From NCBI GenBank assembly GCA_963814745.1, contig CAWFEA010000028.1, forward strand, positions 8,652 through 72,651: DNA of 64,000 nt. The letters run 5' to 3'. The position numbers and the translations under genes were made by a program. Every line of letters begins with the position of its first letter. Positions within the stretch are counted from its first letter, which is position 1. The notes under the pieces are model-generated. The model had not been told where the DNA came from and did not search any database. It saw nothing but the letters and a program-made list of their open reading frames with translations. Source of the DNA: CAWBRT01 sp963814745 (GTDB taxonomy: Bacteria; Acidobacteriota; Terriglobia; Terriglobales; Acidobacteriaceae). Positions 44,730-52,136 of this stretch are shown here, piece after piece.

Positions 44730-44821
44730 GGCCTTTTGATAACGGACGAATTATCGAGTTCTTGAGTGAATCGGCAGCCGCCTCTTCGCTTGCCCAACCA
44801 GCATGTTTTCAGGGAGTTTGG

Positions 44822-45412
44822 ATGAACTCATTCCACAGGGTTTGTGTTTTTTGCGGTTCCAGCGGGGGCTTTTCTGAAGTCTACCGGAGTGCGGCCGTGG
44901 AACTCGGACGGTTTCTCAGCCAGCAGGGTCTGGGTCTGGTTTACGGAGGCGGACGGATTGGACTGATGGGCGTCGTCGCTGACGCCGTGCTGGCGCAGGG
45001 CGGTCAGGTGATTGGGGTCATTCCGCAGCCCATGATCGCGCGCGAGATCTGGCATTCCGGCCTCACCGAACTGCGCGTCGTTCCCTCCATGCACGCCCGC
45101 AAGTCCCTCATGGCGGAGCTGGCCGACGCGTTCATCGCTCTCCCCGGCGGCTTCGGCACCTTTGAGGAATTCTGCGAGATGGTCACCTGGAGCCAGCTCG
45201 GCATTCATCGCAAGCCCTGTGGCTTGCTTAACGTGGATGGCTACTACGATCCGCTGCTCCAGATGTTCGACCGCGCCGTGGCCGAAGGTTTTCTCAAGCG
45301 CGAGAACCGCGAACTGGTGCTCGCCGCACCCGACTCCCGGCGGTTGCTGGAGCAGATGCAGGCCTTCGAGCCGGTGGTGGTTCGCAAGTGGATTGAGCCG
45401 TCGCAAACTTAA
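44822..45412 (+). CDS. LOG family protein (TIGR00730, putative nucleotide phosphoribohydrolase)
   Basis: A 196-residue Rossmann-fold protein. It begins VCVFCGSSGGFSEVYRSAAVELGRFLSQQGLGLVYGGGRIGLMGVVADAVLAQGG. The two family motifs are PGGFGTFEEFCEMVTWSQLGIH (PGGxGTxxE) and SMHARKSLMAELADAFIALPGG. Members release the base from nucleoside 5'-monophosphates, as in cytokinin activation, but the physiological substrate here is unknown. The start ATG at 44822 has GGGAG upstream. Confidence 0.92.
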   Translation: MNSFHRVCVFCGSSGGFSEVYRSAAVELGRFLSQQGLGLVYGGGRIGLMGVVADAVLAQGGQVIGVIPQPMIAREIWHSGLTELRVVPSMHARKSLMAELADAFIALPGGFGTFEEFCEMVTWSQLGIHRKPCGLLNVDGYYDPLLQMFDRAVAEGFLKRENRELVLAAPDSRRLLEQMQAFEPVVVRKWIEPSQT

Positions 45413-45506
45413 GCGCAGGACTCGAGTCTGCCTGAAACCGGCGGTTTTGTGGGACAATTGTATCCAGCGCCGTTTCCAGACCGGCATCGGGGTGATAAAT
45501 AACGGT

Positions 45507-46838
45507 ATGACGTTTACTGCAAACGCCGTCGGCAGTACCTACCATCCGGCCAGTGCGCCGGATTTCGTTCCCCTTCCGTTGCTTCGCGAGCTTCAGTTCA
45601 AGCGTTTAAGAGATGTTGTCGAACGGGCCTGGGAGCGGGTTGAGTGGTTCCGCTCGCGGATGCGGGAGCGCGGACTCTCGCCGGCCGACGTCTGCTCGAT
45701 CGACGACATTCGCAAGCTGCCATTCACCACCAAGGCCGATCTGCGCGACACCTATCCCTTCGGTCTGTTCGCCAGTCCGATGGAGGATATCGTGCGGCTG
45801 CACGCCTCCAGCGGCACCACCGGCAAGCCGATCGTGGTGGCTTACACGCGGCAGGACGTGGATGTCTGGACCTCGGTGATGGCACGCAGCTTTGCCACCT
45901 GCGGCCTGCACGCCGGCGACATCATCCAGAATGCGTATGGCTACGGGCTGTTCACAGGCGGCCTGGGAGCGCACTATGGCGCGGAAGGCCTGGGCGCCAC
46001 GGTGATCCCCATTTCGGGAGGAAACACCGATCGCCAGATCATGGTGATGCGCGATTTCGGCGTCACCGCCATCTGTTGCACGCCCAGCTACTTTCTGCAC
46101 CTGATCGAGCGCGCCGGCCAGCTTGGCGTGGATATCCGCGCACTGCCCCTGCGAGCCGGCGTTTTCGGCGCCGAGCCGTGGACCGCATCCATGCGCAAGC
46201 GCATCGAGAGCGCGGCCGGCATCCAGGCGTTCGACATCTACGGGCTGTCGGAAGTGATCGGCCCCGGCGTGGCAGTCGAATGCCCGTGCCAGGACGGCCT
46301 GCACATCTTCGAGGATCACTTCTACCCGGAAATCGTCGACCCGGAAACCGGCCGCGTGTTGCCGGAGGGTGAAGAAGGCGAGCTGGTGCTGACCACGCTC
46401 AGCAAGCAGGCGATGCCGATGATCCGCTACCGCACGCGCGACATTACGGCGCTCATGCCGGGCGCCTGCCCTGCGGGCGATCGCTGCGGCGTATGCGGCG
46501 CATCGGGCGGCGCAGCGACGACATGCTGATCGTGCGCGGCGTCAACGTATTCCCGTCGCAGGTGGAAGCGGCGCTGCTGGAAGTGGAGGGCACGCTGCCG
46601 CATTACCAGATCATCCTCACTCGCGAGCACGGCCTGGATCAGATCGGGGTCCAGGTCGAGGTGACGCCGGAGACGTTCAGCGACCAGATCGGCGCGCTCG
46701 AACGGCTGAACCAGCGGATCTCGGACTGCACTGGAGCACGTGCTCGGAATCCGCGCGAAGGTGACGCTGGTCGAACCGCTCACCATTCAGCGCAGCGAAG
46801 GAAAGGCCCGGCGAGTGATTGACCGGCGCGGTGCAGGC
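45507..46838 (+). CDS. paaK: Phenylacetate-CoA ligase, frameshifted
   Basis: Read across at least two shifts this is about 440 residues of an AMP-forming phenylacetate-CoA ligase. Intact blocks are FKRLRDVVERAWERVEWFRSRM and KLPFTTKADLRDTYPFGLFASP. The nucleotide loop is LHASSGTTGKPIVVAYT, followed by QNAYGYGLFTGGLGAHYGAEGLGATVIPISGGNT, DIYGLSEVIGPGVA and MIRYRTRDIT. After a shift near 46480 come GRRSDDMLIVRGVNVFPSQVEAALLEVEGTLPHYQ. After another near 46735 come VLGIRAKVTLVEPLTIQRSEGKARRVIDRR. No stop codon separates it from the ACT gene in that frame, probably because of another indel. Product: aryl- or arylacetyl-CoA. Confidence 0.88.
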
Positions 46839-47273
46839 ATGAAAATCCACCAGCTTTCCGTTTTTCGCGGAAAACAAGCCGGGAACCATGTCATCGCGCC
46901 TTGCCGGCTGCTGGCGCGAGAAGGCATCGATATCCGGGCGCTGGCGCTGGCGGATACGCAGCGCTTCGGCATTCTGCGCATGATCGTCTCCGACTGGCGC
47001 CGGGCGAAGGATCTGCTCGAGACAGCGGCATCTGGTGAAGGTCACCGAAGTGCTGGCGGTCGAGGTGCCGGACCGTCCCGGCGGGCTGGCCGACGATTCT
47101 CGCAGCTTTGATGGCACCTCGATCAACATCGAGTACATGTACGCGTTCCCGTTCGTGCAGCGGCGAGAAGGCGGTGCTGATCTTTCGCTTCGGTCGAACC
47201 GGATGCCGCCATCGAGCGCTTGCAGGCTTCGGGAATCAACGTCCTCGAAAGCGGCGCGATCCTGAATAAATAG
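46839..47273 (+). CDS. Tandem ACT-domain protein, frameshifted
   Basis: About 144 residues when the frames are joined. It starts MKIHQLSVF, continues APCRLLAREGIDIRALALADTQRFGILRMIVSD (first ACT domain), then EVLAVEVPDRPGGLAD and GTSINIEYMYAFPFV (second ACT domain), and ends LQASGINVLESGAILNK with stop TAG. At least three indels disrupt it. A double-ACT protein directly after a phenylacetate-CoA ligase is a recurring pair and probably senses an amino acid, regulating aromatic or branched-chain acid metabolism. The breaks look like sequence errors. Confidence 0.8.
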
Positions 47274-47448
47274 CCGCGTCGCGCGGCCTTAGGCTTGCCT
47301 CGCCATGCAATGGCAAGAAGGCGGGAGCAGGTGTATGCTTTCGACCAAATACTCGCCGCCGGGACGACTGCCGGGCAACCGGATCGCACCCTCGTCGGGA
47401 TAGGTGTGGAGCAGATACGGTTCTAATTTTTATAAGAGGAGCGCTGAC

Positions 47449-48591
47449 GTGAAAGTTGATTTGAGGATCATTGGCGGAACCATCATCGACCCGGAGCGAG
47501 GCATTCACGGCCCGGGCGAAGTCCTTATTCAGAAAAACCAGATTGTCGGCAAATCCGGCGGCGAGGCCGTGGAGGCGGTGAGAACCATCGACGCCGGCGG
47601 ATGCCTGGTCCTTCCGGGACTGATCGATTACCATGCGCATCTGTCTTCAGGATTCACCGAGTCCGCGATCGATGCCGGAACCGGTTTTCTTCCCATGGGG
47701 ATTACTACCGGCGTGGACGCCGGCAGTTGCGGATCGGCCAACTTCGACCTTTTCATGCGCACCACCGTGGCCACGAGCAAGGTGCGCCTGTTCGCATTCA
47801 TCAATATTTGTTCCGCCGGTCTGATCGCGACCCGATACCCCGAGGAACTCAACCCCAAGTATTACGACGAGGCCGCCATTGGCGAATTGCTCAACCGCTA
47901 TCGCGGAAAGGCGCTGGGCATCAAGATCAGGGCATCGAAAGAACTGGTCGGCGAGTTGGGAATCAAGCCGCTGGAAGTCACTCTGGATATCGCGCGGCGC
48001 CTGAACTGCCCCATCGTGGTGCATACCACCAACCCCGCTGCATCCCCCGAAACAATTGCCGGCATGCTGCGCCCCGGCGACGTTTACTGCCACGCGCATC
48101 AGGGAGAAGGCGAGACGATCATCGGCGCCAACGGCAAGGTCAGGCCCGGCCTCTTCGACGCGCAGAAGGCCGGGGTGGTCTTCGACGCCTGCAATGGCCG
48201 CAATAACTTCTCCTTCAAGGTCGCCCAAGCCGCGCTGGCCGACGGATTCCTGCCCGACGTCATCAGCAGCGACGTCACCACCATGACTCTTTTCGGAAAC
48301 TTCGTCTTCAGCCTGCCGTTCGTCATGATGAAGTACCTCAACATGGGGATGAAACTTGAACAGGTGGTCGCCGCTTGCACCTCCGTTCCGGCTTGCCTGA
48401 TTGGGATGAAAGGCAAACTCGGCACGCTCGCGCCGGGAGCGCTGGCCGACGTTGCCGTCCTCCGCCTGGGAAAGAAGCGAATCGAGGTAAAGGACATCCA
48501 CGGGAATTCGTTCACCGGCGAATCCACCCTGGTTCCACAGATGACCGTTCTCGACGGGCGCATCGTCTACCGGCAGATTGATTTTCAGTAG
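47449..48591 (+). CDS. Amidohydrolase family protein (dihydroorotase-like deacetylase)
   Basis: A 380-residue TIM-barrel metal hydrolase. The small beta domain begins LRIIGGTIIDPERGIHGPGEVLIQKNQIV. The metal motif is LPGLIDYHAH. Further ligands are the probable carbamylated Lys in LGIKIRAS, His in PIVVHTTNP, His in VYCHAHQGEGE and Asp in VISSDVTT. The C-terminal beta part is GTLAPGALADVAVLRLGKKRIEV. It is closest in pattern to dihydroorotase-like amidohydrolase/deacetylase proteins; the exact substrate is unknown. GTG start at 47449 with GAGGAG nine bases upstream. Confidence 0.85.
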   Translation: MKVDLRIIGGTIIDPERGIHGPGEVLIQKNQIVGKSGGEAVEAVRTIDAGGCLVLPGLIDYHAHLSSGFTESAIDAGTGFLPMGITTGVDAGSCGSANFDLFMRTTVATSKVRLFAFINICSAGLIATRYPEELNPKYYDEAAIGELLNRYRGKALGIKIRASKELVGELGIKPLEVTLDIARRLNCPIVVHTTNPAASPETIAGMLRPGDVYCHAHQGEGETIIGANGKVRPGLFDAQKAGVVFDACNGRNNFSFKVAQAALADGFLPDVISSDVTTMTLFGNFVFSLPFVMMKYLNMGMKLEQVVAACTSVPACLIGMKGKLGTLAPGALADVAVLRLGKKRIEVKDIHGNSFTGESTLVPQMTVLDGRIVYRQIDFQ

Positions 48592-48659
48592 GCTTGTTTC
48601 ATCTCAATCCGCGCCGCCGCGGCGCGCCTGCGCTTTTACATGGTAAGGCACGCCAAGCT

Positions 48660-48695
48660 CAAAACAAAAGCCCGGAGCCGCATCGCGCTCCGGGC
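48660..48695 (-). terminator. Terminator of the kor operon
   Basis: On the minus strand GCCCGGAGC and GCTCCGGGC form a perfect 9-bp stem with an eight-base loop, followed by TTTTGTTTT. It lies 31 bases after the korC stop. Confidence 0.85.
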
Positions 48696-48725
48696 CGACT
48701 TCAGTTCCGCAATTTCAGTTGACGC

Positions 48726-49319
48726 CTACTCCCGCACCAATTCCGCTTCCATCTCCTCTAACTTCAATGCGCCGGTCTGGAGATGTTCGAGTCCATAATC
48801 AAAGCCGCGATCAAAGGCCTTGAGGTTCAGTTCACGGAATGCGCTGGGAACGGAGGTTTCAATCGCCTTGCGCAGCGATTCCCGCGACAACACCCCCGTG
48901 ACCGCTCCGAAGAAGCCCGTCATGACGATGTTCGTCACCATGCGCTTGCCGATTTCCTCGGCCATGCGGGTTGCCGGGATGCCGTAGATCCGCGTGCCCT
49001 TGGGAATGTTGGAGACGCGCACCAGGTCCTGCTCGATCAGCATCAGCCCTCCGGGCCGAAGCTCGGGAGAGAACTTCACGTAGGCTTCCTGCGACATCAC
49101 CACCAGAATGTCCGGCTTGGTCAAATAAGGATAAAGCACCGGCTTATCGGAGAGCACGAGCTGCGCGCTGCAGGCGCCGCCGCGTGCCTCGGGACCGAAG
49201 TTCTGGGTCATCGTGGCATGGTGGCCGTCGACGATCGACGCCGCCTTGCCAATCACGATGGCCGAAAGAATTACACCCTGCCCGCCGAAGCCGGCGATAC
49301 GCATTTCGGTTAGCTGCAT
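48726..49319 (-). CDS. korC: 2-oxoacid:ferredoxin oxidoreductase gamma subunit
   Basis: A 197-residue gamma-type subunit. The domain starts MRIAGFGGQGVILSAIVIGKAA and has MTQNFGPEARGGACSAQLVLSDKPVLYPYLTKPDILVVMSQEAYVKF, typical of KorC/VorC/PorG. It completes the thiamine-dependent complex that decarboxylates 2-oxoacids to acyl-CoA while reducing ferredoxin. Its start overlaps the end of korB by 10 bases. Last gene of the operon, followed by a strong terminator. Confidence 0.93.
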   Translation of the reverse strand: MQLTEMRIAGFGGQGVILSAIVIGKAASIVDGHHATMTQNFGPEARGGACSAQLVLSDKPVLYPYLTKPDILVVMSQEAYVKFSPELRPGGLMLIEQDLVRVSNIPKGTRIYGIPATRMAEEIGKRMVTNIVMTGFFGAVTGVLSRESLRKAIETSVPSAFRELNLKAFDRGFDYGLEHLQTGALKLEEMEAELVRE

Positions 49320-50185
49320 ACCGGTTCCTCCATCTCGATGTAGCGGTCGCCCAGCTCTTCGTGGAAGTGGGCGTTCATCATCTGCTGGTAGTGGGGACGT
49401 TCGCGGTCGACGAACTTGCCGAGAACGATCTCGCCCGCCTTGGTGAGCCCGACCTCGGCGGTTGGCGTGCCGTGCTTGATCTTGCTGTGCTCCTTGTAGA
49501 ACTTCATGGCGTCAAGCCCTTCGCCCATCTTGTTGCGCCGCTGGTAAAGCGTCGGGCAAGGCGAGAGCACCTCGATGAAGCAGAAGCCCTTTTTCTTGAA
49601 CATTTCCTTCATCGACAGCGCTAACTGGCGCACGTGATAGGTCGTCCAGCGCGCCACGTAGCAAGCACCGGCCGCCTCCACCAGGTACGGCAGGTTGAAG
49701 GCCGGATCGTAGGTTCCATACGGCGCGGTCGAAGTCGTCACGTCACCCGGCGTGGTCGGCGCCGTCTGCCCGCCGGTCATGGCGTAAATCATGTTGTTCA
49801 CGCAGATGACCTTGAGGTCAACATTGCGCCGCGCGGCGTGAATCAGGTGATTGCCGCCGATGGCGAACAAGTCGCCGTCGCCGCTGTAAACCACCACGTC
49901 GAGCTTCGGGTTGGCCATCTTGAGCCCGGTGGCGAAGGGGATGGCGCGGCCGTGGGTCGTGTGGAAGGAATCCAGATTCACGTAACCGGCGACGCGCCCG
50001 GTGCAGCCGATGCCCGAGACAACCACCGTCTTGGTGAGATCGGCCTTGGCCTCCACCAGCGCCCGCGTAAAGCAATTGACGGTCGTGCCGATGCCGCAAC
50101 CCGGACACCAGATGTGCGGGATTCGGTCGGAACGCAGAAACTGTTCGGAAGGGTTCGCCGGAGTAATCACCTGACAATCGCTCAT
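49310..50185 (-). CDS. korB: 2-oxoacid:ferredoxin oxidoreductase beta subunit (TPP-binding)
   Basis: A 291-residue TPP-binding subunit. Characteristic segments are IPHIWCPGCGIGTTVNCFTRAL, GIGCTGRVAGYVNLDSFHTTHGRAIPFATGLKMANP, the TPP motif VVYSGDGDLFAIGGNHLIHAARRNVDLKVICVNNMIYAMTGGQTAPTTP, and FCFIEVLSPCPTLYQRRNK. The CPGCG and GDGD-x-N arrangement suits a 2-oxoglutarate-type enzyme. It overlaps korA by four bases (ATGA). Confidence 0.95.
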   Translation of the reverse strand: MSDCQVITPANPSEQFLRSDRIPHIWCPGCGIGTTVNCFTRALVEAKADLTKTVVVSGIGCTGRVAGYVNLDSFHTTHGRAIPFATGLKMANPKLDVVVYSGDGDLFAIGGNHLIHAARRNVDLKVICVNNMIYAMTGGQTAPTTPGDVTTSTAPYGTYDPAFNLPYLVEAAGACYVARWTTYHVRQLALSMKEMFKKKGFCFIEVLSPCPTLYQRRNKMGEGLDAMKFYKEHSKIKHGTPTAEVGLTKAGEIVLGKFVDRERPHYQQMMNAHFHEELGDRYIEMEEPVCS

Positions 50186-51339
50186 CGTGCCACCTCCATG
50201 ATCGCCTGCAAAATATCTTCCGGACGGTGAACGCTGCCCCCTGCGTGCCCTACCAGCACGGTCTTGGCCAGACCGGCGGCCGCGCGCTCGACCTCGCGCA
50301 ACATCTGTCCGAGGTTCAGCTCGGGCACGACAAATGCCTTGACCTTGGCGGCCAGTTCGCGAATCGGTTTGTCGGGGAACGGCCAGGCGGTGATCATCCG
50401 GAACTTGCCGACTTTGACCCCCTTGGCGCGAGCCATATCGATCGCTCGCTGGGCTACCCGGGCTGTAATGCCGTAGCAGACCACCACGACATCGGCGCCG
50501 TCGGTCTCTTCCGCGTCATACATCCAGATCTTCTCGGCATTGTTCAAAATCTTCGTCTGGATACGCCTTACCAGCGTGTCCTGCATGCCGGGAGACATGT
50601 TCGGATAGCCGCGCTCGTCGTGCGTCAACCCGGTGACATGGACGTTATAGCCGTCGCCGGCTTTCACCATCTCGGGAATGCCGTCGGCGTCTGGTTCGAA
50701 CAACTTGAACTCGCCGGGTTTCTTGGCGGTGAAGCGACGGGGCTCAATCTCGATCTGCTCGGCCGGCGGAATCACCACTTTCTCGGTCATGTGGCCGACC
50801 ACTTCGTCCAGCATCAGGAATGTGGGAACCCGGTATTTTTCCGCCAGGTTGAAGGCCTTGATCGCCAGATCGAAGCACTCCTGCGGCGAACTCGGGCACA
50901 GGGCGATGGTTTCGTAATCGCCGTGCGAACCCCACTTGACCTGCATCATATCGGCTTGCGCCGGCAGAGTGGGCAAGCCCGTGGAAGGCCCGCCGCGCTG
51001 CACGTCCATGAAAACGCAGGGCGTTTCCGTCATCGCCGCCAGGCCGATGTGCTCCATCATCAGCGAGAAGCCCGGCCCGGAGGTCACCGTAAACGCCTTG
51101 ACCCCGGCCCAGACCGCGCCTTGAATGCAAATCGAAGCGGCCAGCTCGTCTTCCAACTGGATGAACGTCCCGCCCACCATCGGCGCACGCGAGGCGAAGC
51201 GCTCCACGATTTCCGTGGAGGGAGTAATCGGGTAGCCGGCGGCAAAACGCGCACCGGCCGCCAGAGCGCCTTCGCAGGCGGCGTGATCGCCGTCGAGGAA
51301 ATGCGAGCCAACCATCACTCCGCGTGGATCAGCGTGCAT
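50182..51339 (-). CDS. korA: 2-oxoacid:ferredoxin oxidoreductase alpha subunit
   Basis: A 385-residue alpha subunit, with the pyrimidine-binding core GAAYPITPSTEI-like segment (GARFAAGYPITPSTEIVERF), ITVTSGPG-like FTVTSGPGFSLMMEHIGLAAMTETPCVFMDVQRGGPSTGLPT, and C-terminal VVVVCYGITARVAQRAIDMARAKGVKVGKFRMITAWPFPD. I chose the ATG at 51339, preceded by GGAGG, rather than an upstream start that would add 41 implausible residues. It overlaps the ferredoxin stop by 11 bases. Confidence 0.94.
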   Translation of the reverse strand: MHADPRGVMVGSHFLDGDHAACEGALAAGARFAAGYPITPSTEIVERFASRAPMVGGTFIQLEDELAASICIQGAVWAGVKAFTVTSGPGFSLMMEHIGLAAMTETPCVFMDVQRGGPSTGLPTLPAQADMMQVKWGSHGDYETIALCPSSPQECFDLAIKAFNLAEKYRVPTFLMLDEVVGHMTEKVVIPPAEQIEIEPRRFTAKKPGEFKLFEPDADGIPEMVKAGDGYNVHVTGLTHDERGYPNMSPGMQDTLVRRIQTKILNNAEKIWMYDAEETDGADVVVVCYGITARVAQRAIDMARAKGVKVGKFRMITAWPFPDKPIRELAAKVKAFVVPELNLGQMLREVERAAAGLAKTVLVGHAGGSVHRPEDILQAIMEVAR

Positions 51340-51595
51340 CGCTGGCCTCCTTCTTGTCGTCAACCGCCGCACCCGCTTCCTTGGGCAGCTTGTAACCGTG
51401 GATGGCAAAGTCCGGGCAGTACATGCCGCAGAGATCGCACCCGCTGCACTTGTCGGCAGCAATCATGTGTGGGGGATGATATCCCTTGGAGTTGAACGCG
51501 GACGAGAGTGCCAGAACCTTGGTTGGACAAAACTCCACGCAAAAACCGCAGGCCTTGCACCGCTCGACCACAATTGACACGGAACCACGTGCCAT
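51329..51595 (-). CDS. korD: 2x[4Fe-4S] ferredoxin, delta subunit of the oxidoreductase
   Basis: An 88-residue ferredoxin with two cluster motifs, CKACGFCVEFCP (residues about 13-24) and CSGCDLCGMYCP (about 49-60). It opens MARGSVSIVVERC and ends in a charged tail. It accepts electrons in the korDABC complex. ATG at 51595 is preceded by AAGAGG. It is the first gene of the operon; the order delta-alpha-beta-gamma and the overlapping ends show a single transcription unit. Confidence 0.93.
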   Translation of the reverse strand: MARGSVSIVVERCKACGFCVEFCPTKVLALSSAFNSKGYHPPHMIAADKCSGCDLCGMYCPDFAIHGYKLPKEAGAAVDDKKEASDAR

Positions 51596-51674
51596 GATGC
51601 CTCTTTTCAGGCGCTTACCCTCTGCCGTGATTGTTCCGCTGATAATCAGGGGAGAACAACAGAGCGCCAGCGAT

Positions 51675-51688
51675 CGGTGAAATCGATC
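51675..51688. promoter_or_regulatory. Crp/Fnr-like dyad upstream of korD (proximal)
   Basis: GTGA-AATCGA-TCAC, matching the core GTGA-N6-TCAC of Crp-family sites, 80 bases upstream of the korD start. A second site is at 51759-51772. The 51596-52136 gap otherwise holds a dispersed repeat and no gene. Confidence 0.45.
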
Positions 51689-51758
51689 ACGGAGATGCAG
51701 CGAGCCATAGGCCACACCCCGTGTATATACATTCTCAGGCGCTCGTGCCAAACGGGAA

Positions 51759-51772
51759 GTGATTCGGATCAC
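51759..51772. promoter_or_regulatory. Crp/Fnr-like dyad upstream of korD (distal)
   Basis: GTGA-TTCGGA-TCAC, the same core as the proximal site and exactly 84 bases from it (about eight helical turns). It is followed by a further partial copy (TGTGAGTGAT at 51780-51789). Confidence 0.45.
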
Positions 51773-51939
51773 ACCAAGATGTGAGTGATGAACAAGCGGG
51801 CGCCAGCCCGAGTTGTCCGGCACGCGGTTTTCGTTGTTCGCAGCCAGCGACGGGGCGTAAGATGGCAGCCTGAGATTCTTTCGACAGAGCGGTAGTGATA
51901 GAGCGTTTTCAGGGTTGGTGTATCCGCGCACATCTGAAG

Positions 51940-52075
51940 TGTCATTCCGAGCGGAGCGAGGGATCTGCTTTCGTTTTGCGTATAAAAGCAGATCCTTCGG
52001 CTCCGCTTGACCACCCCATCAAACCAAATACGGGTTTGTTGGGGGCCCCGGCTTTCGCTCCGCCTCAGGATGACA
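51940..52075. repeat. TGTCAT...ATGACA element, copy 1
   Basis: A 136-base element bounded by TGTCATTCCGAGCGGAGCGAG and CGCCTCAGGATGACA, with internal AGATCC(T)TTCGGCTCCGCTTGACC. Its ends are inverted repeats. A second copy with the same ends is at 58371-58511. It lies directly upstream of the pentapeptide-repeat gene. Confidence 0.7.
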
Positions 52076-52136
52076 CTCTACAAAACGCGGCTACATCTTT
52101 AGTGAAATTGCTATAGTTCCAGGAGAGCCCTGCCCC

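Noticed and set aside
50227..51495. 422-codon plus-strand frame opposite korA
   Set aside because: Antisense to a gene with clear motifs and tight operon overlaps; no ribosome site or recognisable domain.
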